64,000 nucleotides of DNA from Telopea speciosissima (lineage: Eukaryota > Streptophyta > Magnoliopsida > Proteales > Proteaceae). Shown one piece after another: positions 36,724 through 48,191 of the stretch. The first letter of the stretch is position 1. Each line of letters begins with the position of its first letter. The position numbers and the translations under genes were made by a program. Location of the stretch: contig NC_057922.1 in NCBI RefSeq assembly GCF_018873765.1, positions 17,125,563 to 17,189,562 on the forward strand, read 5' to 3'. The notes beneath the pieces were generated by a model, which was not told the origin of the DNA, did no database searches, and worked only from the letters and a program-made list of their open reading frames with translations.

Positions 36724-36883
36724 GAAGAAAATCCTCTACAGTGCCTTAATGTGGCGGTGCACTGTAGTGCGGGACTGAGAGCTCGACATGTGAAAGATGC
36801 AACATTCGATGGTGCTGAGCTTGAGAAAAAAAATTGCCTAACATCGAGCTCACACCATTGGATGAAGTATCTTCCACATGTCG
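36724..36883. mobile_element. Foldback MITE, split by a solo LTR
   Basis: GAGCTCGACATGTGAAAGAT, then ATTCGATGGTGCTGAGCT, pairs with AGCTCACACCATTGGATGAA, then CTTCCACATGTCG. The left outer end AGAAAATCCTC has its likely partner GAGGATTTTTC beyond the LTR at about 40390-40400, so the right terminus was displaced by the 3.5-kb insertion. Confidence 0.65.
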
Positions 36884-37576
36884 TGTCACACCCCCATCCC
36901 TGAACCACGGGGAATGCAACTAGAGCGTATCAATACGTTCTCTAACCACCGAGAATCAGCGATGCGATATCAAGACTAACTCATTCACAACGACAAATAA
37001 TAGGTAAAAGGAAAGGATTAATATTAATAACATCGAGTTAGCGGAAGCTAGGTGATAGCATATAAAATATTGTCTATTCAAAGTTATCCCTTCATATCAA
37101 TGGGTTCTAATCGGGATCTATGTATTATCTTGTATAATAAATACACTTATCAAGAAAGGAATAAAAGAATACACCTTGAATCGAAAATAGTTTATCAAAG
37201 TGTAACAAAAGATGGCCACCGACCAAGAATCATGTTCCCTCGTGGAACACATCTCTGATAGCACTCCGGTCCATGATCCTCATACTCGAAGTCCACCACT
37301 CTTCATGACCTTCTTGGGAGTCTTGAACTCCGTGCCGTCTGCTCGAATGTACCGCATCAACTAAAAAATATGTTTCCTCGAGGAGTGAGCTCCAATCGAG
37401 CCCAATGAGTGGCTAAGCCACACAAGCATACACAATAATAATAATGAATGGGGTTGATGCAAACCATACATGATGGACGGATACCAAGGTGTCCCATACC
37501 ACCAAGGTAGACCGTACATCACATACAATTACAATCATGCTACATGAATGAATGATGATGTATAGTTTTATTGTTA

Positions 37577-38194
37577 TCCACCTAACACACAACGAAGTCG
37601 GTATAGTACTATAGCAACACCTTAGGTAGCATCCCCGACATCGGTACCATAAGCGGATGGTATCCGACGATGACAAACCAGTCGCTATGGAAGCTGTAGT
37701 ACGGTCTCCACCAAGAGATATCGCAAACCCCAAGTCAAATCCCGTCCGGCGTTCGGCCCAAAAATCGTTGGTGCCGAACTTCCGGGTGGGTATACCCGAA
37801 TAACGGTCGGAACCCATGGATTTGACCGACACCTAACCCTCGTCGGTAAGGGTCATAGTCTTGGGTAAACATTTATCCTAGTCAATCCACCTAACACACA
37901 ACTAAGTCGGGTATAGTACTATAGCAACACCTTAGGTAGCATCCCGACATCGGTACCATAAGCGGATGGTATACGGCGATGACAAACCCGAGTCGCTGGA
38001 AGCTCGTCACTGGGTCTCCACCAAGAGATATCGCAAACCCCAAGTCAAATCCGTCCCGGCGTTCGGCCCAAAATACGATTGGTGCTCGAACTTCCAGTGG
38101 GTATACCCGAATAACAATCGGAACCCACGGTTTGACCGACACCTAACCCCATCGGTAGGGTCATAGTCTTGGGTAAACATTTATCCTAGCCAAC
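37577..38194. repeat. Tandem duplication, 309-bp unit
   Basis: TCCACCTAACACACAAC starts at 37577 and again at 37886. Both copies carry GTACTATAGCAACACCTTAG, GGTACCATAAGCGGATGGTA, AAGAGATATCGCAAACCCCA and TAGTCTTGGGTAAACATTTA. There are scattered small indels. It lies within the putative LTR. Confidence 0.93.
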
Positions 38195-38933
38195 ATTCAC
38201 CTATTGTATGAGTGAGCTACGCATGTGCATAGGCGGAGGCCAAGTCTATAGATATCGAAATATCGGTCGGCTATCCTCTCGCCCCTCTAGCCCATACGTA
38301 CGTATACAAGTACGAGATGTGAATACATGCAGGTAGTGGTCGGTCACCATCCCGTTTCTACCTAATGCAATTTACAACTCTAATGCAATTTCAAGTACGG
38401 CAATCTCAAGCCCAAGCACCCACCGGCACTTGGATCCCGCTTCTAAAGCCCTAGATCTACATGCCATGAGTGAGTCCATATTATGGAATCCCAGGTCCAG
38501 ACCAACGGCACCGAGTCCCATAACTAAATCCAATACCATTCGCACCATAGTGCAATAAAATAAATAATATCGCAAGACAAGAATGTAAAGTCCTATCAAC
38601 ATCTAAACATTTATATCGTCTATATCTTACCAATAATTATATATTATAGCACACATGCATGAATGGCATTCAAGAATACGACACACAAACATTCCATAAA
38701 TTAAGACGTTTGCTTAACTCACTCACCTTGATTCTCGATCATTCGTCGATCGGAGCTCTTCAAATCGGCGTTCAATGCCAAGTACGCCCACGTACTACGC
38801 CCCAGTGAGATCACCAACCTAAAGAGAGTGTACAACGTGGGGAGAGATTAGTGCCTTAGGACTAGAAGAGTTGGGCCCCATAAGTTATCAAACAAGGCTA
38901 AAATAGGGGACCGGCACATCGACAAGGCTATAT

Positions 38934-39125
38934 CATGTGCTGTCCCTCTCGGCTTTCCCAGCGAGATCTAGGTTCTAGGGCTGGCACTTGCATGTGCCTG
39001 TCCTGCGGGACCTCCCACCGCGAGATCTTTCTCGGGGTGGCACTTGCATGTGCTGTCCCTCTCGGACTTCCCACCAGCGGATCTAGTTTCTCAAGGACAG
39101 GCACTTGCATGTGCTGTCCATGTGC
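38934..39125. repeat. Minisatellite, about three units of 50-65 bp
   Basis: GGCACTTGCATGTGCTGTCC followed by CTCGG-CTTCCCACC-GCG-GATCT repeats imperfectly. It lies within the putative LTR. Confidence 0.75.
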
Positions 39126-40838
39126 CGATCTTCTTGTTCATGCCATTAGAGAATGGTTTTGCAGCCCCAAAGTCTTGGGCTAAAATGGGGTATTCTTAGG
39201 GGTTTTTTGGGGTCTCTTTGGCCGTGAGAACAACTCCAACCAAGGTGCCATAGCACACACCCAACATGGGTTTGTAAACCCTATGATCGATTAGGTTTTC
39301 CTCCATTAAAATACATATGGAAAGGAAACTCATGGGTTTGGGTATTGAGGTTTTGAAAGGGTCTTTAATCAATGTTATTTAACAACCCACAAACCACACC
39401 TCTATGGTCTTCCATGAGAGTTGGTGAAACCCATAAATGGAGGTAAATCAACTTAGGATTCATAAATGGAGAAGGGTGAATGGGTTTAAGGTAGGGTTAG
39501 GTGCTTCATAGTTAAGCATCAAGGATTTGCCATTAATGGCTCTTCTAATTGAGTAGATGGAGCACTCAAGGTGTGCTCAACCGATTCAAACCCTAGGTAA
39601 TAGAATTAGGGAAAAGAGATGGAGAGAGAGAGAAAGAGACTCACCAAGGGTTGATGATGATAGCTTGTGCTCCACCATACTTCTCCCTTCTCTTTCCTTC
39701 TTTCTCTTCTTCTTTCTTCTTCTTTCTTCTTCTTCTTTCTTCTTCTCCTCTTCTTTCTTTTTCTCCTCTCCTCTCCACGATTTAGGATTGTAATGTGAGG
39801 TGAATAGTAGTTTTGGGTCTTTAATAACCCATCTAGGCATTAGGTCTTGTTTAGTTAGTCTCAAGTCCTTAGGTCCATTTGCTTAGGAGCTTGTTTGGTT
39901 AGGTATAAGCCCAAGGTCTAGTTTAAGTCATTGGGCCATTGGATCCACTTGGGCCCATGGCCCATGGCCCATGTCCTAAGTTCTAGTTACAAATGAAAAG
40001 AGACTAACTCCCTAGCAAGCCCATTCTAGTTCTTATGCTTATTAATGGTCATACATAGGCATGAATTAGTCGGAAGTGACTTACTCCCAGTCATCGCTAA
40101 GTGGATAAAGGCGATTTAGTGCGAGACTACGGATCCCCATCGGGTTGAAAAGAATTTCTTTCCCCATATGCTTTCGTGGGCGATCTTTCCTTTCCTGTCT
40201 CGACGGTGGTCTTCCCTTTCCTCGGCCCACTTCCTGTTTAAATCGACAATCTTGTGTGATGGCTTTAGAGTATTATGACCCCGCGGTTCCACGAGTGTAC
40301 TCCGTTCGGTTCTACATAAAGGTTCAAACCCGGATCGGTGGGGTCGGTCGGGTTTCAAATCGGGTTTTGGGCATGGATATTAACATGTCGAGGATTTTTC
40401 AGGCCACCACTCCAGATGATTTTAATCCTTGACGTATCGGAATGAAAGATGAATTGAAATGTTTTGCTTTTAATTTTAATTATTTATTTATTTTTTGTTT
40501 AGACAGATTTATTCCAGTGTATCCGTTCCACCGATTCAAAATGGGAAGACACCAACCATTTGCATTAGCAATTGCCTTCTTGAATAGGTAGGGATTCTGA
40601 TTGATGAACACGAGTAGGTTGGATTTGGAAAGGATATGAAAAGCGGAGCTAGACTGAAATTGAAGTTGAACAATGGAAAGAGAGGGTTTTTTTCAATGAC
40701 ATTGTTAGACAATACCATAGGGAGACATGTAATTTAGAATCTTGATTCCAAACCTGAGTTATTATTTCTACCATATATGCTAAACCATCAGTACCCGTTT
40801 GGTTGGAACAAAAACAAATAGTAAAGGAAAATCTAGGA

Positions 40839-40998
40839 TCAGGATCATCTCCAGGTAGCAGGGAACACTCAGGACGCTGCCAGCCGTTGGATTATGCCGC
40901 ACACATCCCTAGGCATGCACCAAAATATGTGCGACACAGCTCAATCGTTGGATGCCCCCCGGCAGCACCCTGGGCACACGCCTCCCTAGAGACGAGCT
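40839..40998. mobile_element. Candidate MITE with weak terminal repeats
   Basis: The left AGGATCATCTCCAGGTAGC and the right CCTCCCTAGAGACGAGCT are imperfect reverse complements. The block is GC-rich and contains CCGTTGGAT and ATCGTTGGATG in the same orientation. Moderate support only. Confidence 0.45.
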
Positions 40999-41207
40999 AA
41001 ATTCAATATCTAACGATAACTTTCATAAGTTCTTTAAACATTGGGATGTTTAGATGCGTGGATCTCACCCTATTTAAAATACCATGAAATTTGATCAGAT
41101 TTTGAGGGAAAGGTTAGAAGAAAAGTTGCAACTTTATTATCTTGTACCACACCTTCTTGCCAACATGCAAAAAGAGGGGGGGAAATTTTTAAAATTTTAA
41201 GGGCATG

Positions 41208-41938
41208 TGTTATGTGCCTAATAGCTAGGGCCCACTCTAGTGTATGGACATTAGATTGGGTTAGCCAACAATAGAAGAAAAGTGATTTTTGGCTACGGAT
41301 ATTAGCCACAAATGTTATTTTATATATGTCATCAAAAATAATATATGGCGACTAAAGTGTAGTTTACCGTCACCTAATGTTTATTTTATGCAACGGGGGG
41401 TGTTTGTTGTCGTCATTCTCCCAAAATCTATTTTTGATGACGGCCATAACATTTCTGTCACCAAACATTTTTTACAGTGACGATTTATATGGATATTGTC
41501 GACTAACGTGATTTGTTGGAAATAGAATAGTCAATTTTTTACGACGGTAGATTAAAGGACTTGATTTAATGTTATCTGTCAAGTACATAACATTTGGTAT
41601 CAAAGCCAGTCATCACGTCACTGTTTCGAGTCACAGAAAAGGGCTACCTATAAGAGAATGACTACCTAAAGTAGAGTGAAAGCCGTGAAGAAAGGGTTAC
41701 CTGTCGCCAGACAGAGTGGAGTCACTTGGAAAGGGCATCTACCGCTAGAGTGAGAGCCGCTAAGGGCGACGACTACGAAAGGGTGGTGGTTTGTTATGTG
41801 TCTAATAGGGCCCACTCTAGTGCATGGGCGCTAGATTGGGTCAGCCTAGTATGGCATAGGTTAAAGGGTTTGATCAAACACATTCCATCAGTTCTGGATC
41901 TTTTGGCGTATAGGTCAAGTACCTAAAAGCGCAGCAGT
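41208..41938 (+). mobile_element. TRIM-like miniature LTR retrotransposon
   Basis: The 5' LTR (41208-41592) starts TGTTATGTGCCTAATAG and ends GTCAAGTACATAACA. Two bases later TGGTATCAAAGCC (41595) matches a primer-binding site for initiator tRNA-Met. About 185 bp of noncoding DNA follows, then the purine-rich GAAAGGGTGGTGG and the 3' LTR (41792-41938) starting TGTTATGTGTCTAATAGGG. The 3' LTR is 147 bp; the 5' LTR is longer because of an insertion of about 280 bp. Small size, paired LTRs, primer site, purine tract and no genes are TRIM features. A flanking target duplication was not clear. Confidence 0.8.
41269..41548. mobile_element. Insertion nested in the 5' LTR of the TRIM-like element
   Basis: This segment is absent from the 3' LTR. 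It carries repeated CGTCA/TGACGG-type words (GATGACGG, CCGTCACC, GTCACCAAACA, GTGACGATT), the look of subterminal repeats of a CACTA- or Mutator-like nonautonomous element. The exact ends were not resolved. Confidence 0.55.
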
Positions 41939-42065
41939 CATTTCTTGTGGTTTTGTGTCTAGGATTAGGAGTTGCGCACCACACACGATCAGGTAGCATT
42001 CTTTTTCCCTAACCATGTGAGGCTTAGTACTCCAACTTTTCCACCCTAACATTCTTGCTAACCAA

Positions 42066-42327
42066 GGATTTGGATCCTTTGCAGCCTGGGGTTGAGCAGT
42101 CATCGTGCTACGCTCAACTCATAGGCCGCCACGTGGAATTAATGTCGATCCAATGGTTGATAGATAACAATTATTCAAAATTCAAAATTGCCGCTCAAAA
42201 TTTAAAAAAAAAAATTGCCAATCCACCATCTACCAACCACTGGATCGGCTTTAATTCCACGTGGTGGCCTGTGAGTTGATCGCAGCATGATGGCCGCTCA
42301 ACTCTAGGCCGCAAAGGATCCAAATCC
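42066..42327. mobile_element. Long-TIR MITE, 262 bp
   Basis: The left arm GGATTTGGATCCTTTGCAGC...CTCAACTCATAGGCCGCCAC, then GTGGAATTAA, is mirrored by the right arm ending GGATCCAAATCC. Arms are about 100 bp, with an AT-rich loop. The superfamily is open, since the target duplication is not evident. Confidence 0.9.
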
Positions 42328-43741
42328 GCCAACCAATCATGACTTGGGTGATAGAAACAAAGAAGTGGCTCGTCCTTTTAAGCTAGGCGTGTGTTTGGGG
42401 AGAAACCTTATATTTGTTTTTGAAAAAGTATTGATTCTTCATATCAAGTTCATGCTTTTTTATACATTTGGGTGGTTTCTAGATTGCTTTTGTGGTTATG
42501 GGGATAGGCCCCAAGGTGGTTTGAACTCATGACCTCTTGTTTGAGGAGGTTGGTCTTTTGTCAACTGAGCTGACCCCTTGGGGAGAAGTTATTGATTTGT
42601 TCGGATTGGTTTGAGCTTCTCGCTGCCCTGCTAGAAATAAACTTCAATGCAGATTGAGTAGGAAGGATCCATCATCAATCATCCATTGGTGAAATGGGAA
42701 GGAAGAAGAGAGAGAGAGAGATTATAAGAACTTATCTGTGAGGAGAAAGTATCAAGTTCCCTGACTAAGTTTTTGCAACACAACAACATGCAGAAGATGT
42801 GGGTTGAGTTGTGCTAAATTATCACTTTCCTTAAGGTTGTAGACATCCCCTATTAGTGCAATCAATGAGTTGCAAGACAACTTCTAAGATAAAACAACCT
42901 CTTTGAGGCTATATCAATAGTTTTGCACTCACTGATTGAACCATTTAGAGAAACCTAGAGTTGTGCTCCACAAATATGAACGGAAATACAGAAAGAGAAA
43001 TACTGGTGTTGGAGTGCATAAGCATTGGATTGAATTAATAAAGTGGGTTACCAATCTTCTCACTATTTATGGAGGAAATGTGACTCTTTAAGGTGGCCTT
43101 TGAAATTGGTGTGTTTGTTTGCATAAACGAGCAGGATTCAATCTCCCTAAGAGATGCCAAATCCATGCATCAAGAGGCTTTCTTCGTATGGATGTGTCAC
43201 TATGTAGAGACATGACCCATACGAAAATGTGTCTTTTCACTTAAGCCCAAGTCCACACTTGTTACAACAACCAAAAAGACAAATGGGCCATACACCCAAC
43301 CCGCCTCTCCATGCCACGTCTTGACTTGATGCGAGCGTGTGTGTAAGAAAATCCTAGAAACCCCAAACAAATGGAAGGAGAGATATACTTCTCTTTAAGA
43401 AACCATAGCCTTGTAGTTCCCATATGATATAGACAATATAGAAAAATAAACAAGTTCCAACTTTTTCCTATATCCAATTATAGATGTAAATGGATAATCG
43501 AAAATCCAAATTTGGTTCGCATTCGTATCTGTTTAGGGACATTCATATTCGTTTAGAGATATTCAAAAAAAAATCTGAATACTCTGATAAAAATCCGAAT
43601 ACTTAGTAGTAAAAAATTATCTCAAAGATCTTTGAAGATTCAGTAGGTTCTAGAATGAGAAAAATAGAATCATGATCTAAGAGATATGGATTGAAAGTGA
43701 ATTATAACTGTTAGGAGGAGGAAGGTCCATGTTACACAAGG
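42328..43741. other. Intergenic with a SINE-like module
   Basis: On the minus strand at about 42590-42500, GGGGTCAGCTCAGTTGAC (A-box-like) precedes GGTCATGAGTTCAAACC (B-box-like) at tRNA-like spacing: a probable tRNA-derived SINE head. The rest is unremarkable. GATGTAAATGGATAATCG at 43483 belongs with the next element. Confidence 0.4.
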
Positions 43742-44510
43742 TAGGGATGTAAACGGATGATCGAAAATTTGAATTTAATTTGCATCCAAATCCAATTAGG
43801 GGTTCTGCATTCGACCAAGAATATCTGATCCGTATCCGAACTGAATCCAAATTACTTACAAGCCTATATCCAATGTGAGACTAAAAGTGATTGTTTTGCT
43901 TTGTGAAAGCAAACCTGGAGAAGTCTTGAGTTTAAAATTTTAGATAAATAAACTATCAAAATCAAAAGAAAATTTTAAAATTTTTAATATGACAATTCCC
44001 CAATAAATTTCAAAATACCAAACCAAATGTTGAGCACCTAAGATATAATACAGACGAAAAGAGCTCACAAGAACTCACGAGATCATCGGTCTCGCAGTAA
44101 CAAAACCGAAACTGGATTTTCCTTTTCTTTTTTATTTTTCTTGTACGTGTAACTCCCTTCCTCATTCGTCCCTTTAATAAGAACAATAAGGGATGAGACT
44201 GATCGGTTACAGGAATGTAACTGCCTCACCATAAGTTTTCAAATTGGAAGACTCGTTGAAATACGTGAAGGATGAAACTCCCTCACCGCCTTAATAACAT
44301 GTGGGCCTTGGCCCCCTTCCTTAAAGTGATTTGATGCGATGAATTGTGAGACTAAAACATGGATTGGGAGTGAACCGTATTTACTAGGGGAGGAAGGTTT
44401 GAGTTACATAAATTAAAATTGTAAACAAATAATTAAAAATCTGAATTCAATTCGCATTCGTATCCGAACAAAGAAAATCCGATCACATGCGATCGATTTA
44501 CATCCCTACA
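43742..44510. mobile_element. Candidate element with TAGGGATGTAAA ends
   Basis: The left TAGGGATGTAAACGGATG and the right GATCGATTTACATCCCTA are inverted repeats about 770 bp apart. CAAG is found near both edges. Inner AATCCGAA- and CGTATCCGAA-type words repeat near both ends and also near 43500, so there may be two overlapping copies. Confidence 0.5.
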
Positions 44511-45182
44511 AGATACCCTCTCATACTCTTTCACACACATTTGAAGTCCCATAGTGATGGATTCCTATTCACAATGGTTTATGGAAAACTCGGTGCTTAG
44601 AGATTTAATGGCACTCACACCTATTTCTTATAACCTAAAGATCCACCAAACACTTTCATTCCAAAATGGAAACTCTATTCCGAATTCCTAATCTAAATAC
44701 TGGGAGTTTCAAATTCAAACCCTAATTCAAGTAAGAGCTCCTTTGGTCAAACAACTCTGATTTCACTTCCCTCCCAAGTCCCACCAAATCAGATTCCCTG
44801 TCCAACCCTTCTACCACGCCTTCCTTGCTAAGAGAATATTTCCTCTGTTTCTTAAATAATTTCATGGACGGGTACTGTTGTTCTCATTCTCCATAAAAGA
44901 TAATTAAATATAACTTAAGCATTTTCATGAATAACATTACTTTAATATTTTTACATTATTATTTTAACAACTCCACCTTTATACAGAAAAAAGATACCCA
45001 TATCTCTGCATCTTCAAAGTTAGCCAGAGGTAGACCATCCAATAGAAAGAAAACTAAGCACAGAGCTGAGATCCCTCTGCAAGAAAACTCACAAACCCAT
45101 CTACCTTTTCTCATTTCTAATAAAACCCAATTCTCCAAATCAATCAAGAAACCAACCATGATTTGAGCGAAGCCACTTGCAG
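44511..45182. other. PDLP upstream region
   Basis: AT-rich presumed promoter and 5' UTR of the PDLP gene. No transposon ends and no certain TATA box. Confidence 0.4.
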
Positions 45183-46276
45183 ATGGGTTTTATTGCAAAA
45201 CCCTTTTTCCTCTTCTCCTTCACTCTGTTCCTCTTAGCAGGTTTTGAGTTCCTCCCATCTGTGAAAACCGCTTCAGATATCACTACTTTTGTTTATAAGG
45301 GTTGTGCAAGTCAGTCATTCTCGGACCCTAGTTATTTACAATCCCTTTCTGCGCTTTTCGCTTCTCTCACAGCTCAGGCCTCCAAGGAGGCCTTCTTCAA
45401 AACCAGCACAGGTGGAGGCCAAGTCACCATTTCTGGTCTCTTTCAATGCAGAGGAGATCTCAGTAATAATGATTGCTACAGCTGTGTGGGTAAGCTCCCT
45501 GATATGGCGAATCAACTTTGCGGAAGTGCCGTGGCCGCACGGGTTCAGCTCTACGGTTGTTACTTGCTCTATGAGGTTTCTGGGTTTCCCGCAGTCTCTG
45601 GTGTGGAGATGCTTTACAAGACTTGTAGTGCTTCTGAGGCTGCAGGGGTCGGCTTTGAGGAGAGGAGAGACACGGCATTAACTGTTCTTGAAAGTGGTGT
45701 GGCGAGCAATAATGGGTTTTACATGACGAGTTATCAATCGGTGTATATGTTGGCTCAATGTGAGGGGGATTTGGGGAGTTCAGATTGTGAAAAATGCGTG
45801 CAAACTGCTGTGCAGAAAGCTCAAGTTGAATGTGGAAGTTCCATTTCTGGTCAAGTTTATCTTCAGATGTGCTTTATAAGCTATAGTTACCAACCAAATG
45901 GAGTCTCGAGGAAATCTTCTTCAGGTAAATGTCTCTCATGGCTTTCTGCCAAGTTCGATTCCTTATAGTCTCTTTGTTTTTCTCCCTTTCTTCTCCCCTG
46001 AATGGATCTTTGAATCTGTCATGGTTTTGAATGAAGTAGGTGTAGGGCAAAATACAGGGAAGACAATAGCAATTGTTGTGGGAGGGGCAGCAGCTTTGGG
46101 ATTTTTAGTCATATGCTTGACGTTCGTTAGATCTTTGATGAAGAAACATGATGGTGAGTATGGAAAATTGGGATTTGGGAGAGGTGGGGTTGTGATGGGT
46201 TCCTTTCATTATTTTTCCTTTTCATGTCTTCTCATGTTCTGTATTGGAACTTGTGTGATTTTGTGCAGATTATTGA
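45183..46276 (+). CDS. Plasmodesmata-located protein (PDLP), two DUF26 domains
   Basis: Type I membrane protein of the cysteine-rich repeat secretory family; PDLPs sit at plasmodesmata and affect cell-to-cell transport and callose. Coding exons are 45183-45924, 46040-46153 and 46269-46276; the last codes only the end of DDY plus the stop. The join is 864 nt, 287 aa. A signal peptide covers about residues 1-30 (FFLFSFTLFLLAGF). DUF26 domain 1 carries C89-x8-C98-x2-C101 and domain 2 carries C193-x8-C202-x2-C205. A membrane helix at about 256-277 (IAIVVGGAAALGFLVICLTF) is followed by a short basic tail, SLMKKHDDY. Length, architecture and tail match PDLPs, and there is no kinase domain, so it is not a CRK. 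The start at 45183 is chosen because an in-frame TTG at 45177 is not an initiator. Which PDLP number it corresponds to is not settled. Confidence 0.95.
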
Positions 46277-47827
46277 ATATTGAGAGGAAGAAATGGATTT
46301 TGGAGATTAGTATATTTTTTTTTTTCGTTGGAGAAAATTAGATTTGTTTTAGTGAACCAAAATTGTGGTGAGAGAGACAGAGAGAGATGGGCAAACACTA
46401 AATACACAGGGTTTTCTTTTTTGGTTGTAAAGTTGGGGAAGAATTTGTTGGGAAGAGAAAGCATTTGAGACTAGAGCTGATTAAGCTGCTGGTTGTGAAA
46501 AGATTATGATGTTTTGTCTTTTTGAATGGCTTGGGGGGGGGGGGGGAACTTGGGAGAGGATGGGAAGGAGGAGCGAAGGGTTTTTTGGCTGTTTTCCTTA
46601 TTGGCATGTGGTGGCTCTTTGTCTCTTTCCCTGTTACCCCTTCTGAAAAAATGCTTCTTCATTTCCCTTGGGACCTCCTTTTGATTCTTAGCATCTCTCT
46701 CTCTCACTTGCGTTTATCAATCAAATAGATTCATATTCCTTTTTATGTACAAGGCAACAAAATTGGACTGATCTTGCTTCACACCATCATTAGTGTAATT
46801 AAAGTATATCAAAGATGAGATATTTTAACACTCTTAAAGTCTAATCAACTGAATTATTGATTGTAATATCTATTTTTAGGGAAAAATAACGCTACCCAGT
46901 CGTGTGGCCCCTGTGTCTAGACTTAGAAACGTGCAAAATTACCTCCTTACTCACCGTGAAATAAAAAATTTCATCTATGTTGATGCTTTTGTGCACACTC
47001 TCATTGGCTCTCACATTGGTACAGGAATCATACGATCAAATAATAATATTTTATCCTTTTTTTTTAATTATCCCATCCCATGAAAGATGAAAATCCCGCC
47101 CCTATTGATCCTTCTTGCAGTTCGTGGACAAATAACGTGTTCCCTTAATTTAAAAACTTACAAAGCATTCTTTTTAAGAAAAGAAAGCCCAATTGGAGTT
47201 TTAGGGTTTGAGTGTGGAGATGGGTTGGCATGGCTGTATCGGTCAGTTTCCTACGCCACCCACACACACATAACATGGTTGGCTATTGGTGGGTAGATTA
47301 TTAAATATGAGATGTAGCTTTCAAGAAGAAAACGATACTATATACAACCTTTCTCCTAGGTTTATCTTTAGTAAAGTATTGTGCTCACATTTTGTATCAT
47401 TGAGAAAGGTGTTCTTTCACATGGCATGCTTGTCCTTTCTTATTTTTAAGTTTCTCAAGTGTTGATTATATATAATTAAATAAAATATTTTTTGGAATTA
47501 AATATTTGATAGGTGGATTGCCTTTTTTTTATGTCTAATTTGCTCATTTGTTTATACGCACATCATCTGAGATTTGTGGGGCACATTAGGGAATTGTATT
47601 CTACCCGTTCAACGCTGACTATGGTGGAGATCTCTAAGGTCAAAAGTAATTCTGATTTTATGATTATGGTTGTTGAAATAAATATGATAACTTGTATTAT
47701 GATAATACTAGGTCCTTTATGGGTAGAAAAGTTGTAGGAGTGGCACCATGGGCCGGATAAATCCTCGCCCAGTTTTAACCTGCCCATTGGACTATGATCC
47801 TTAAATATATATATATATATTTTGTAA
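46277..47827. other. PDLP downstream region with repeats
   Basis: Presumed 3' UTR, then a homopolymer G run near 46537-46548. Repeat-like sequence at about 46880-47110 is related to the window's left edge, and an (AT)n tract lies near 47804-47820. No gene recognised. Confidence 0.45.
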
Positions 47828-47967
47828 ATTCTCTGTGGGGCCCAGACATAGAGGGGGCGAATGACTGTTCCACCCCCATAAAAGGTGGAAATCTCATCCC
47901 ATGATGCCAATGCATGCGTTCTCATTGACTCTGTGCACGTACAAGGGCCATGCTCCCCACAGAGAAC
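47828..47967. mobile_element. Foldback MITE with TTCTCTGTGGGG ends
   Basis: Begins TTCTCTGTGGGGCCCAGACA and ends GCTCCCCACAGAGAA, giving 12-bp perfect inverted termini with about 140 bp between the outer ends. It is related to the element at 15399-15523 and to the left edge of the window. Confidence 0.8.
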
Positions 47968-48191
47968 TCTGACCCTATTTTGTTTTTAGGAAAAATTGCT
48001 ACATTTTATCCAAAATGGGCTTCGGGTCTTTTGGTTTATATTACCTAAAATAAAAGATGTGTATTGCAAAATTGCCCTAAGACAGTGCCTATCTACTCTT
48101 TATCCATTGATTTTTTTTGGGGGGGAGGGGGGCATTTTTGCCCTTGAATTTCCCTTGTTGTCCACCCGACTAATCTCACCATCTTCACCTT

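Larger units (their letters stand above)
36884..40385 (+). mobile_element. Probable 3.5-kb solo LTR with TGTCG target duplication
   Basis: Starts TGTCACACCCCCATCCC and ends GGATATTAACA, with TGTCG at 36879-36883 and 40386-40390. Removing the segment rejoins the MITE arm at 36724-36883 to a matching end, which independently supports the borders. There is no internal coding region and no second copy of either end, so it is a solo LTR. It contains a 309-bp tandem duplication, a minisatellite and a CT-rich tract (about 39677-39775). The lineage is probably Ty3/gypsy by length, which is inference. Confidence 0.65.

Noticed and set aside
40145-40432. 95-codon plus ORF and opposing 80-codon minus ORF
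   Set aside because: They overlap the end of the putative solo LTR and have no recognisable protein features; probably chance open frames.
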